From the NCBI GenBank assembly GCA_017165825.1, contig CM029367.1, forward strand, positions 2,733,724 through 2,797,723: a stretch of DNA of 64,000 bases, read 5' to 3'. The notes under the pieces are model-generated. The model had not been told where the DNA came from, ran no database searches, and worked only from the letters and a program-made list of their open reading frames with translations. Source of the stretch: Hepsetus odoe. Its lineage: Eukaryota > Chordata > Actinopteri > Characiformes > Hepsetidae. Numbering within the stretch: position 1 is the stretch's first letter; each line of letters starts with the position of its first letter. Below, piece after piece: positions 12,691 to 22,432 of this stretch. The position numbers and the translations under genes are program-made.

Positions 12691-13082
12691 CTATCCACCC
12701 ATCCATCCTTACATCCATTCGTCCTTTACATCCATCCATCTTTCCATCTTTCATTCCATCCATCCATCTTTACATTCATTCATCCATCCATCTTTCCATC
12801 CAGCCTTACACCCATCCATCTTTGCATCCATCATCCACCTTTCCATCCAAGCTTACATCCATCCATCTTTCCCTCCGTCCATCCATCCATCCATCTTTCC
12901 ATCCACCCTCACATCCATCCATCCATCTTTCCATCCACCCTCACATCCATCCATCCATCTTTCCATCCACCCTCACATCCATCCATCCTTACATCCGTCC
13001 ATCCAACCATCCATCTTTGAATCCATCCATCCATCTTTCCATTCATCCATCCATCTTTCAATCCATTCATCCATCCATTTGT
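12691..13082. repeat. CCAT/TTCCATCC satellite-like repeat
   Basis: About 390 bp of imperfect CCAT tetranucleotides arranged in a longer period, e.g. CATCTTTCCATCCACCCTCA repeated three times between about 12890 and 12980. Long frames through it on both strands are rich in His-Pro-Ser or Trp-Met-Asp-Gly and are not genes. Confidence 0.9.
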
Positions 13083-13608
13083 TCTTGTTCTGTTCATTCA
13101 GTACATTCCTCCATTTCTCCTGCTTGTTTGTTTATTCATTCTTGAATCACTCACTCATTTGGATCAATGTTTGTGATCATTTCATCCAGACTCGCAGACT
13201 CCCAGTCTCACTGCAAGCTGCCGCAAACAGGGCACCCAAATAAGCCCCAAACCAAACCCGAATACATGAATGAATGAACTCTTCCATTCGTTTATTTCTC
13301 CGCTATAATATTTACTCCCTCCATTCATGCATTCTTTCTTCATCGACTGATGGATCGATTGATGCTTTTATGTATGAATTCCACTTTTTATTCTTGCATA
13401 AGCTTTAAAACAAAAGTGACGCCTTTGCTTTTGAACGAGGGAATTAAAAGCACCGTGAACGAGTTTCAGTGGAGAGATGGCTCGGAGAGCGGAGGAGAGA
13501 AGAATGATGACAACAGACTAAAGAAAAACAGAAGAAAAGTGTGTTTACGTTCATGACGTCAACTTCTCCTTTCAGATAAACAAAAAAACAACCTTCAGAT
13601 CTGACAGT

Positions 13609-13610
<2 letters not shown>
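13083..13610. other. intron sequence between two simple repeats
   Basis: Contains further degenerate ATTC/CATT words, but no defined element. Confidence 0.35.

Positions 13611-13644
<34 letters not shown>
13611..13644. repeat. (CT)17 microsatellite
   Basis: Perfect run at the left of a much larger pyrimidine tract. Confidence 0.95.
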
Positions 13645-13646
<2 letters not shown>

Positions 13647-13675
13647 TAATCTCTCCTCCCTTCTTTATTAATCTC

Positions 13676-14077
13676 TCCCCCATATATGTCTCTCTCTTCC
13701 TCTCTCTCTCTTTTCCAAGGTTTCTATAAATTTATCTATTTTGACCTTTTGACTTCATTCTTCCTACCTCTCTCTCACTTTCTCTCTTCCTCTCTCCATA
13801 TTTTTCTTCTTTTCTTCTGTATTCCTCTCTCATTTTTGATCTTTTCTTACTTCCTGTCTGTCTGTCTGTCTGTCTGTCTATTTTCTCTTTGTCCACTGCT
13901 CTCCCTTCTGTCCATCTTCCTCTCTCTCTCTCCATATTTTTCTCTCTTTCTTTCTATATTCTTCCTCTCTTTTTGATCTTTTTTTCTTCCTCGCTCTCTC
14001 TCTCTATCTCTCTCTCTCTCTCGGTCCATTTCTTTCTCTTTCTTTCTGTATTCTTCATCTCTTTTTGATCTTTCCTT

Positions 14078-14127
<50 letters not shown>

Positions 14128-14215
14128 TTTCTTTCTCTTTCTTCCTGTATTCTTCCTCTCTTTTTGATCTTTTCTTTCTCCCACTCTCTCTCCTGCTCTC
14201 TCCTCTGTCCAAGCA
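13676..14215. repeat. homopyrimidine tract with a 70-120 bp internal repeat
   Basis: About 540 bp almost purely C and T on the plus strand. The motif TCTCCATATTT, TGTATTC and TTTTTGATCTTTTCTT recurs four or five times (near 13795, 13930, 14045 and 14122), separated by (CT)n runs such as 14083-14122 and by (TGTC)n at 13854-13879. On the nrg3 sense strand it is polypurine. Confidence 0.9.
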
Positions 14216-14828
14216 GCAGACCACCTCGGCTGAATTATTCAGGCCGAAAAGCCGTTTTTAAAAATAGAAAAAAAGGAAAGAGGGAACAGAGAGATGTTGT
14301 TGAATTGTTGAGGAGCGAATGAATATTTGAACAGGGGCACTAACTTGGCTTGGTTCGGCCCCGGTTTATTTATTTGATTAGCCCTCATGGCAAAAATAAC
14401 TGCATGCAAAATAAGCAACATGCAAATGAGCACAGAATCCCTCGCTCCCTCTCTCTCATCCATAGTCTATCCCTTCTTCTCCTCTCCCGATCCTTGTTTC
14501 AAGCTACTTTTGCCCTTCCTCTCACTCTCTCTCTCTCTCTCCCATCGGAATTCATTATGGCTGCTATGGCCAGCAGTTCAAAGTCACTTGCTTTGCGATG
14601 CCAAGAAATAGTCCAAAAAAAAGGATTTCAGCTTCTTAAAGGCAGCATTTGAAAGGGACACACTGAGGAGCTGTCCGGTGCTGAAGTTATTTTCTGTATT
14701 CCATCTTTTCTCACTCCTGATTAATTTGAGTGGATGGAAGATCAAGGCTGTTTAAGATAAAGGAAGAACCGCAGGTGACTGAGCAATCAGATCTCCCACC
14801 AAGAAATTTCTTTTTTAGCTCCTGCTGT
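14216..14828. other. intron sequence with a short CT run (14521-14541)
   Basis: 14330-14425 reads like a conserved block (TTTATTTATTTGATTAGCCC, TGCAAAATAAGCAACATGCA, ATGCAAATGAGC). The last word contains an octamer-like ATGCAAAT site. Confidence 0.4.
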
Positions 14829-15147
14829 AGTGCGGTCACTTCGCAGTGAAAACGTCCTGGGTTCAATTCCCAGGTGGGACGGTCCGGGTGCTTTCTCTGT
14901 GGAGCTTGTTCTCCTCAGGTTTGTGTGTGTCTCCTCTGGGAGCGCAGGTTTCCTCCCATCATCCCATCAGGTGGACTAGAGATGCTAAATTGCCCGTAGG
15001 TTTGGGTGTAGTAGTCTGCCCTGCGATGGACAGGAGACCTGTCGAGGATGTCCCCGCCTTTCACCCTGTGAGATCTGGGTTAGACTACAGCACCACCTGT
15101 GACCCTAATTAGGACAAGCTGCTCAGAAAACGAGTGAGAGTGAGCTT
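14829..15147 (+). mobile_element. SINE family B (DANA/mermaid-like), near full length
   Basis: Family B is a second tRNA-derived SINE: box B in TGGGTTCAATTCCCAGGTGG, then GGTGGACTAGAGATGCTAAA, CCTGCGATGGACAGGAGACC and GAGATCTGGGTTAGACTACA. This copy keeps the order of those blocks and ends at GCTCAGAAAACGAGTGAGAG. Its layout is like the zebrafish DANA/mermaid SINEs. Confidence 0.8.
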
Positions 15148-15224
15148 CTGTTGTGACGAGAAGCTCAACGGAGCGTAAACGTTCTTAAACGTGTTCCCAC
15201 AACAGCTCATCCAGTGTTTAAAGC

Positions 15225-15660
15225 CAGTCATTTTTGAGGGTTTTTGCAAACAAAAAACCCTTTTGTTCATATTTTTCCAAAGAACAAGACATTCTTGTAT
15301 TTTTAAAGTGTTGTTGAGGAACAGTTCTCCAGATCTTCCTGAAGGACAGAGTTGTTGTCTCTAATTTTCAGTCCAGTCTCTGTACCTGAGCAGTTCTCCA
15401 GATCTTCCTGAAGGACAGTGATGTTGTCTCTCATTTTCAGTCCAGTCTCTGTACCTGAGCAGTTCTCCAGATCTTCCTGAAGGACAGTGATGTTGTCTCT
15501 CATGTTCAGTCCAGTCTCTGTACCTGAGCAGTTTGATAGTTCTGTGTTGGTTGATCCACACAGTGATCTACATCTGAACCTTCAAGCAGAACAAAGCGTC
15601 TAACTTGGGGTGGAACCCCTTTATCTAGAACCTTGTACCTTTAGACACTTTGCCACCTGT
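15225..15660 (-). mobile_element. 69-bp-repeat element, copy 2
   Basis: Minus strand, three 69-bp units between about 15535 and 15318, some with ATCAC in place of the AACAAC block. The leader lies at 15540-15590 (complement of GATCTACATCTGAACCTTCA). Outer sequence GCAGAACAAAGCGTCTAACT and TTTATCTAGAACCTTGTACC (15590-15650) is shared with copy 4, so the element extends beyond the repeats. Confidence 0.7.
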
Positions 15661-15756
15661 CCCAGTAAAGCATTATTTCTAATTTCTTTAATTTAATTGA
15701 CTCAGTGCACCACAAACACGACAGTTTAACAGTCACTTTTGCATGCGTGAAAAAAA

Positions 15757-15826
15757 ACCCCAAAACAAACAAACAAACGTTCAACAAACAAACGTATGGT
15801 TCTAGTAAAAAACAAACAAACAAAAA
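15757..15826. repeat. (CAAA)n imperfect repeat
   Basis: Three short CAAACAAA clusters separated by GTATGGTTCTAG. Confidence 0.8.
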
Positions 15827-16473
15827 AACCTACATGAATGTTCTTCATGCCCCATTAGAAACGAGGATATTTTACTGATTAGGTTTCAGGAAGTAATTTC
15901 ACTTCTTTATTCTGTATTTCTCAATAAACCCTTAAAGTTCTCTCCACAGTAATCCAAAAATCCAAGTCCACGTCCCTGCAGAGCCAGGCCACCGTCCCTG
16001 AAGAAGAGATGCAGTTATGCCCCATTAAAATGATGGCTCATGCTGTTTGAAAATGTAGAAAATAGCCAGAAGCAGTAAATAAAATCTTAATGAACAAAAG
16101 TCTAAGCGAACAGAGCAGTTTGGGAAGGAAGGCTGAGCTTGGTTAAGGTGAGGTCGGTTAGCATGGAGAACTTTATCCCTCACTTTCATATGAGCAGGTT
16201 TACATCCTTCAGCAGGCCGTTCCTTTAAGATTTAATTGTTCTTCAGGGTCACCGGATGGCACAGTTGCAATCAAAGCAAAACCTCAGTAGACCCGATGTA
16301 TTTTTGCCAATGTTTTTTTAGATTTTTAAAAAAATTATTATTATTGTGACCATATAAATGTTTTTAAGTTTTTTTTATACAGTGTCTTTACATGCTTATG
16401 TATGTTTTGTATACTTATACTGGAAAACCATTAAATATGATTTTTTTGTGTTAGATTTCAAACACACATTCAA

Positions 16474-16498
16474 ACACACACACACATATATATATATA
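16474..16498. repeat. (CA)n(TA)n compound microsatellite
   Basis: CACACACACACATATATATA in an AT-rich stretch. Confidence 0.9.
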
Positions 16499-17424
16499 AG
16501 AATTATTCTAATTAAACTGATCTTTTTGGCTTCAAATATTCAGATATTTTTTCTTGTTTTTTAATTGAAGAAGTTATTTTTCTGTAAAGCCATTTTAAGC
16601 TCAATAAAAGATCAAATTTATAGAATTTCTCATCAATATTAACCTTAATTCTACACAGTGTTGCATCCAACAAGGCTCAGAATGCCGCCTACAGATTTGA
16701 TCTACACGCCTTCCATATAAGGAGTTGTTTTTTGCTGCTATGGAGATTCAGTGTGTCCTATTCAGGGACACAGATCTGTACCGGTGCTCCTTTAAGGGTA
16801 AAAGAAATGCAAGTAATTAAGATAATTATTTTAGTCACGCGTGTCAACGGTATTCTTATTAAGTGGAAAAAGTCATTTTTGAACATATAACTACATTTAC
16901 AGTCTAAAAATGAAAACAGGCCAAAAAGGCATTTAAAAATGGAACAACCAGTGGAGGGGCAGTTTGCCATACAAAATGAGAGAGGGGTGGTTTAAACAAA
17001 TGCATCCAATAATTCCCCAGATTAAAGACAGCGAACAGTCCGTCGTTTGCTCAAACTGATCCGAGGCCTTGATCAATAACTTAACTTCCCTTTGAGATCA
17101 GAATCAATATATCTAATCAGAATGAAACGCCACTTTATAGATTTGAAGTCTTGTGACGGTTAAGCTAGAACCCTATTCTTTCTGCATCTCTTCATCACTC
17201 TGTCGTTCTCTAGCAGGACTGTGACACAGCTCTTTCCCAGTCTAACGTCAGAATGTGTTTTAGTGCACCGGGTCTCAAAGGGGATTGTGGGTAGTTGTGC
17301 TGACTCAAAAAGACCAATTAATTATTAACTTCTTGTTTTGTTTTTGCTTGATCATCTAAATATTCATCCTTGTTGTTTGTAAGTGAACAGTTTTTTTAAT
17401 GAATCTACGTGCAGAAGACTAACC

Positions 17425-17545
17425 ATCCATCCGGCTGTTTCTGTTCTAACCAGGGTCACGGGAACCAAAGCCTGCAAAGGTGGAGAAACACCTTGGACAG
17501 ACTGCCAGTCCAATCTAGGGCCATGTGGAGGTGGAACTGACCTTA
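17425..17545 (-). mobile_element. SINE family B 3' fragment
   Basis: AACCAGGGTCACGGGAACC, AGGTGGAGAAACACCTTGGA and CTGCCAGTCCAATCTAGGG are the complement of the family B 3' half. Its outer side has the CCATCCATCC repeat common at these SINE ends. Confidence 0.55.
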
Positions 17546-17984
17546 AGTGATCTTAAGGAGCCAAATATGCGGATTAATCGCTTCCATCCGTTGATTCTGG
17601 ACGAATTTAATACGAGCAAGTGGCTCCAACAAATGTGATAGACTAACATGAAGGTAGAAGAAAACAAGGATGATAATTCGATTTGACATTCAAGCAAACC
17701 CAAAGGTGAAATCTAAAAACCTGCATGCATCAATGAAAACCCAATTCCAATTATTCTCCGATGTGAAGAGTTGCATTCGGCAAAGGCCCTCAAGGATCAT
17801 GTCCTGAGCTTGGTCAATGATGGAAGCTCAGCTGAAAGAGGAAATAAAAGTCTGTCTCTGAAGTCGAAAAGCATCAGATCCATAACAGATATACAGTTCT
17901 GCTTCCAGTCAATCTGCTCAAAAACTTTGGCAGCGGTGCTTCTCATCTGGAACTGAGGAATGGCAGCCCAACATGAAGCCAAAC

Positions 17985-18145
17985 TGACCTTCTGGAGAAC
18001 ATCACTGGACGGCAGATTTGATTTAGTGTCCTCAAGGGGAAGCCCAACCTCCTGGAGAGCATCACCAGACAGCAGATTTGATTTAGTGAAGCCTAACCTC
18101 CTGATGAGCATCACCAGACAGCAGATTTGATTTGGTGACCTCCAG
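17985..18145. repeat. three-copy direct repeat within a long open frame
   Basis: Three units share GAGCATCACCAGACAGCAGA and TTTGATTTAGTG (first unit: GAACATCACTGGACGGCAGA). Starts lie near 17991, 18050 and 18100; spacing is unequal (about 59 and 50 bp). A minus-strand frame of 158 codons (17797-18273) runs through them and reads LEDTKSNLPSSDVLQKVSL-like repeats. I do not recognise the product and doubt it is coding. Confidence 0.6.
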
Positions 18146-18654
18146 AAGAAGGGCATGACTGTCGCAATGAAGGAGTCAACCATCAACCTCGGAGGGAGAA
18201 GGTTGGACTCACGCGACTTGAATGGACCACAGAAGAGATAAGGTGTCAGAGAGAGACGACACAAAAGATTCAAACTGTAGAATGACTCTGATCTTTCTCA
18301 GGCTTGAACTGAACATGTGCTTGGCTGTGAACTCTTAAGCTCTCTCCAAGCTGGATTAGTTTTACAAGAGAAGGTCCTGGAAGGTAATTTGCAAAGCAAT
18401 TTGGCTCACTGTTTATAATCATGGCCAAGAGCTTCTGGTGGGAAATTGTCAACGTTGAGAAGATGGAACTGGAATGAGATGATGAAAAATGGGGTATCAT
18501 TGAGGGCAGGGGTCTCTCGTGTCACTGGGTTGGACCCCTCAAAGACACGCCTTCAGCACCCTAAATTTGCAACATATTCCATTGCGGTTCTATTTTTTAA
18601 AGGTGGACGGACTCCATATACCATGTTCCAATTCCAGGCTTTCTATTTTAATGC

Positions 18655-18800
18655 GCTACTTTAAAAGGTGAGGTTTTGGAAAGGTACAAACCTCCCTCTT
18701 TCTTGCAGGACAAAGATATTTCAGGTACAAAACTGGACCTCGAGGACCGTGTTGTACCTTTGAGGGTACGTTTACACTTTTTATATCTGGGTGAACCAAT
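18655..18800. repeat. GTACC-rich interspersed repeat, copy 2
   Basis: GGAAAGGTACAAACCTCCCT, GGTACAAAACTGGACCTCGA, GTTGTACCTTTGAGGGTACG and GGGTGAACCAATAG. The repeated GGTACAAA/GTACCTTT words give an internally palindromic character. The family is common in fish genomes; I cannot name it. Confidence 0.6.
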
Positions 18801-20812
18801 AGTGGACAAGAGTTAGCAAGTGGTACCTTACATGCATCCTGTAATGGGTCAGTAGCTCGGTGGATTGTCCATAGTCATCGAAACATGCACGTTGTTGTTT
18901 GTTGGTCATTTGTAGATGACTATATCTTTTTATGTTTGTCCCCGCTGGTTTTAAAAAAAATCTGTTAAATCATAAATAAAGAAAGAAATAAACATCAAAC
19001 ACCGTGACCCAGGAGAAAATCCTGCCAGCGCACTGTCGCTCCGTTTTATCGCTCGTTTTATGTTTGCAGCTTCGCTCGAAAGCAAATCCTAGGACGTCAA
19101 CATTTATTAGGCCACTGTCACGCCTCACGCTGTGGGTTTGTAACGAGAAGCCTGTTTAAAGCTGCCTTGATGAACTCGCTGGATCGATAGCATAATGGCT
19201 GCAGAAAGAGCCAGATGCCATCAAATATTTATCCCCCATCTTCTTGCTCAGGCCTTCACCCGTCCCCACCACGAGGGCCTGTTGACACCTAGTCAAGAGC
19301 GGCTTTGTGATGGTGGTCTTGATTTGAGTCTCAGAGACAGAAAGAGCAGCCTTTGACCTCTCGAAGTGGCAGCAAGTTTCTAGGGCAGTACAGAGGAATG
19401 ATGGGATGTGACGTGACGTGACTTGCCATCGGAAGGAGCCAATTAGGGAGTTCGTTAGTTGACAAGTTAGTCTAGCTGCTTTTGGGCTTTTGGTGAGTCC
19501 AGAGTGCTGGTTTTACTGGTCCAACATGTCTGATTCTGCTCAGCTGGTTTAGTAGTAACTGAAGTCCAACACTGGGAAAGACATTCTCACCTCTGGTGAT
19601 TAATTCCTCATGCGACTGGAAAAATAAAAGTGCAATAACCTCACATCCGGAAGAACATCTTCCTGACAGAGTATAAACATCACAGATCAGCGATACAAGA
19701 TCTCACAGGTTCTCCATAGGGTTCCTTTGGAGTGATGCCATGGAAGAAGCATCATGACAAAGAAGTACCTTTGGTCTAAAGAACCCTCTAATAGCATAAT
19801 GGTTTATGAGTAAGAGGTCTTATGAGAACTTTTAAAAAGGTTCTCCCAACGGCTGATAATGGCACCAATGTTTTATAGTAGCGTTTTTAAGAATATATGT
19901 TTTTAAATGATTAAATTGAAACAGAAACAGCCCCAAAACAGGAGAAGCCGAAAGAAGAAGATGATGATGATTTTATTTTAATGGTAATATTAAACTATTC
20001 TATTAACCAAAAGAAAAGTCCATCCATTGCTAATCCTTTTAACAGAAACTGGAATCAGTGGTTTATTTTTTCAACAAAATAAACCTCACATGATGTAAAG
20101 GTTAAACACCAATAGGGGTCCTTATAAGAATTTTTCAAAAGACTCCTAAAAAGGCCAACATTTGCACCAATAATTTGTTTATTTTATTTTTCTATTGTAT
20201 TTTAAAGGAAATTTAGTAATCAAAAGATTATTTTTGTATGTATTAAGCTAGCTTGAACTGGTGAACCAATGTAATCCATCTAAGAAAGACTGGAAGTCAT
20301 GAATCACCCAAATCTTTTCTACAACTACCAACTCAGAACAGCTTCCAAACCACATCCAGCACCTCATGGAGGTGGAGCAGGCCTGTCTATGTGGTTTAAG
20401 ACATGGTACTAATGTGAACCACTTCTAATTCATCCAATTTTTACAATTTTTTTGCTTAATTTTATATCTGAGATATCATCAAGAGTGCGTTTGGTTGAAA
20501 TCGTAGAGAATAAGTTGTTTTTTTGTTTGTTTATTTATTTATTTTTTTAAAACAGTGGTGGTGAAAGGAACCAGACCTCTCTGCAGCGAATTTTGCCATT
20601 TTATTAACACCAGTAGTCGACACATGTCGTCTGAGTGGTTCTATGAAAAGTTGATCATGGTAACCTTTAAAAATACCATTGAAAGACTTGAAAAATTCAG
20701 AAGTCTGGTTCTAGTCTGGTTTCTTTCAGCATATCTGGCTCTTAAGAAATAGAGGGGATAAATGAACCTCACGTGTAGGAGCATCTATGCTCATGAGGAG
20801 CCTATATAGAGT
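18801..20812. other. intron sequence with undefined GGTTCTT-type repeats
   Basis: Segments near 19680-19860 and 20080-20165 share AGGGGTCCTTATAAGAA-like and TTTTAAAAAGGTTCTCC-like words and may belong to an old interspersed family. No exon is seen. Confidence 0.35.
19928..19970 (+). mobile_element. very short LINE 3' tail remnant
   Basis: AACAGGAGAAGCCGAAAGAA followed by GAAGATGATGATGA resembles the terminal 40 bp of the GRPKRRFMD-type elements. Too short to be sure. Confidence 0.4.
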
Positions 20813-21000
20813 TAAAGTGAAAGTGACTACATCTCATTGTGAAACACAGCACAGCACACAATGAACCACAACAAAATGCTTCCTCGGCTTTTCACCCACA
20901 CACACCGTGCAGCAGGGGGCAGCTATTTAAAGCACCCGGGAAGCAGTGACGGGGATGGCACCTTGCTCAAGGGTACCTCAGGGCGACTTCCTGGTCTGGG
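20813..21000 (-). mobile_element. SINE family A, head truncated
   Basis: Tail AAAGTGAAAGTGACTAC at the left; body GGAAGCAGTGACGGGGATGG. The tRNA part is replaced by a second copy that starts immediately to the right. Confidence 0.8.
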
Positions 21001-21157
21001 TCATGGTGGTGCAGTGGTTAGTAGGGGGGGATGAGCAGTGATTGGGATGGTATCTTGCTCAAAGGTACCTCAGAGCAACCTACTGTTCTGGGACTCAAAC
21101 CCATGACCTTCTGATTTTGGAGCCAACTTCTTATCCCCTACGCCATCACTGCCCTAC
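21001..21157 (-). mobile_element. SINE family A, second copy abutting the first
   Basis: A short plus-strand head-like piece (GGTGGTGCAGTGGTTAGTAG) precedes a minus-strand body and box B complement (GGGACTCAAACCCATGACC). This forms a compound of three SINE pieces, probably by insertion and rearrangement. Confidence 0.7.
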
Positions 21158-21707
21158 AGAGGCTCGTACGGGGATCCATCCCGCAACCTTGGCGTTATTA
21201 GCACCACACTCCAACCAAGTACGCGAACCAGCTAACAGAACATCCCAGAATTGTTACATTAAGTTGAGGTTGAGGGTTGTTACTGCATATTCACCTTATT
21301 TGGAATCCATCTGTAGGAAGGTTCTTGGGTTCTCATTATGCATCACCCAAAGAACACTTTCTGGCACTTCAGTGAACTGGTCCACAGGTCGAGCAGTTTG
21401 GAATGGAACCAGAATAAAAAATGTGTCGTGGTTTTACAAAATAAACAATTGCACATGCACTAACGTTGTCCCAGCTGGAAAAATCACCCGTTTTGGCTCA
21501 AATGAAGAACTTTTCAGTTTCTGAACCAATTTATTTCTGGGTAAAATGCTTGGAATGTCACTTTTGGGAGGCAAAGAACTGATTCAGTTTGTTGTTGGTA
21601 TAAAAAGGTCTGTGAGAACTAGTGGAACAGCCTGGGGGATGTAAATTCACCACCGATCCTAGAAAAGTCAACAAACCAAATTTAAAACACTGATCTAATG
21701 TACACTC

Positions 21708-21910
21708 TCTGAAAAGGTACTAAGCTCTCCCTGAGGAGGACCACATCCTGACTCCTGACTCGCTATTTTGTTTGAACATTAGGTTAGGAAAAGGTACAAG
21801 TCTGCCCCCGTCCTCTGGGACAAACATATTAAGCTCCAAAACCCAGGAATCGTGTACCTTTGGGGGAACGTTAACACAGTTTGTACCTTGATAAACCAAA
21901 AATGCACCTG
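21708..21910. repeat. GTACC-rich interspersed repeat, copy 3
   Basis: CTCTGAAAAGGTACTAAGCT, GGTACAAGTCTGCCCCCGTC, CTCTGGGACAAACATATTAA, CGTGTACCTTTGGGGGAACG and TTGTACCTTGATAAACCAAA. The left end CTCTCTGAAAAGGTAC is also seen near 33775. Confidence 0.6.
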
Positions 21911-22267
21911 TGCAGAAGCTTTTTCTCAGAGAGCGACGCAGTACCAACATCTGACAACAGGAGGAGATGTAGGGATAAAGATTAAGTGAGAGTGAAGGAG
22001 AATGAGAGGGGGGGGGGGTAAGATATTCCTGTTTTAACGGTCGAAAGAATCGTATAAATTCTGTGCACACAGCAAGATCGAAAGAGAAGCAGCATGTTGG
22101 ATGGTGAGAACATCCTAGCAGATGGAAATACGTAATGAGTAGAGGTGGTCTTCTTCATCAGTGCTTCTGTTTACATGGCCCAGAGAAAAGCAGAGGCAGA
22201 GAGATGCTTTGAAGGAAAAAGGAAAGGGGGAAAAGAGTCCGTGGGGAAACTGCTTCAATTCACAATG

Positions 22268-22432
22268 AAGTGAAAAAGTGAAAGTGACTATTCTTGTCAC
22301 AGCACGGCACACAGTGAACGACAACGAAATCGGACCTCTGCATTTAACCCATGCACTCAAACACCGTGCAGCTATGAAAGCGCCCGGGGAGCAGTGAGGG
22401 GAACGGTACCTTGCTCAGGTGTACCTCAGGTC
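22268..22432 (-). mobile_element. SINE family A, head truncated
   Basis: Tail GTGAAAAAGTGAAAGTGACT, body GCGCCCGGGGAGCAGTGAGG, with a small deletion in the CA-rich part. No box B. Confidence 0.8.

Larger units (their letters stand above)
15661..17424. other. AT-rich intron sequence
   Basis: Apart from the CAAA and CA/TA repeats nothing was recognised. Confidence 0.4.

Noticed and set aside
12645..13145. 166-codon Ser/His/Pro/Ile frame
   Set aside because: It is translated CCAT repeat. Other frames through the same repeat are equally open.
13686..14322. Ser/Leu-rich plus frames and Arg/Glu-rich minus frames up to 125 codons
   Set aside because: They are products of the homopyrimidine tract and carry no domain.
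15318..15535. CRISPR-like direct repeats
   Set aside because: The 69-bp units are contiguous without unique spacers and lie in dispersed eukaryotic elements.
22013..22019. Poly-G run and the similar run near 63552
   Set aside because: Short homopolymers; they may be sequencing-prone sites but no biological feature is indicated.
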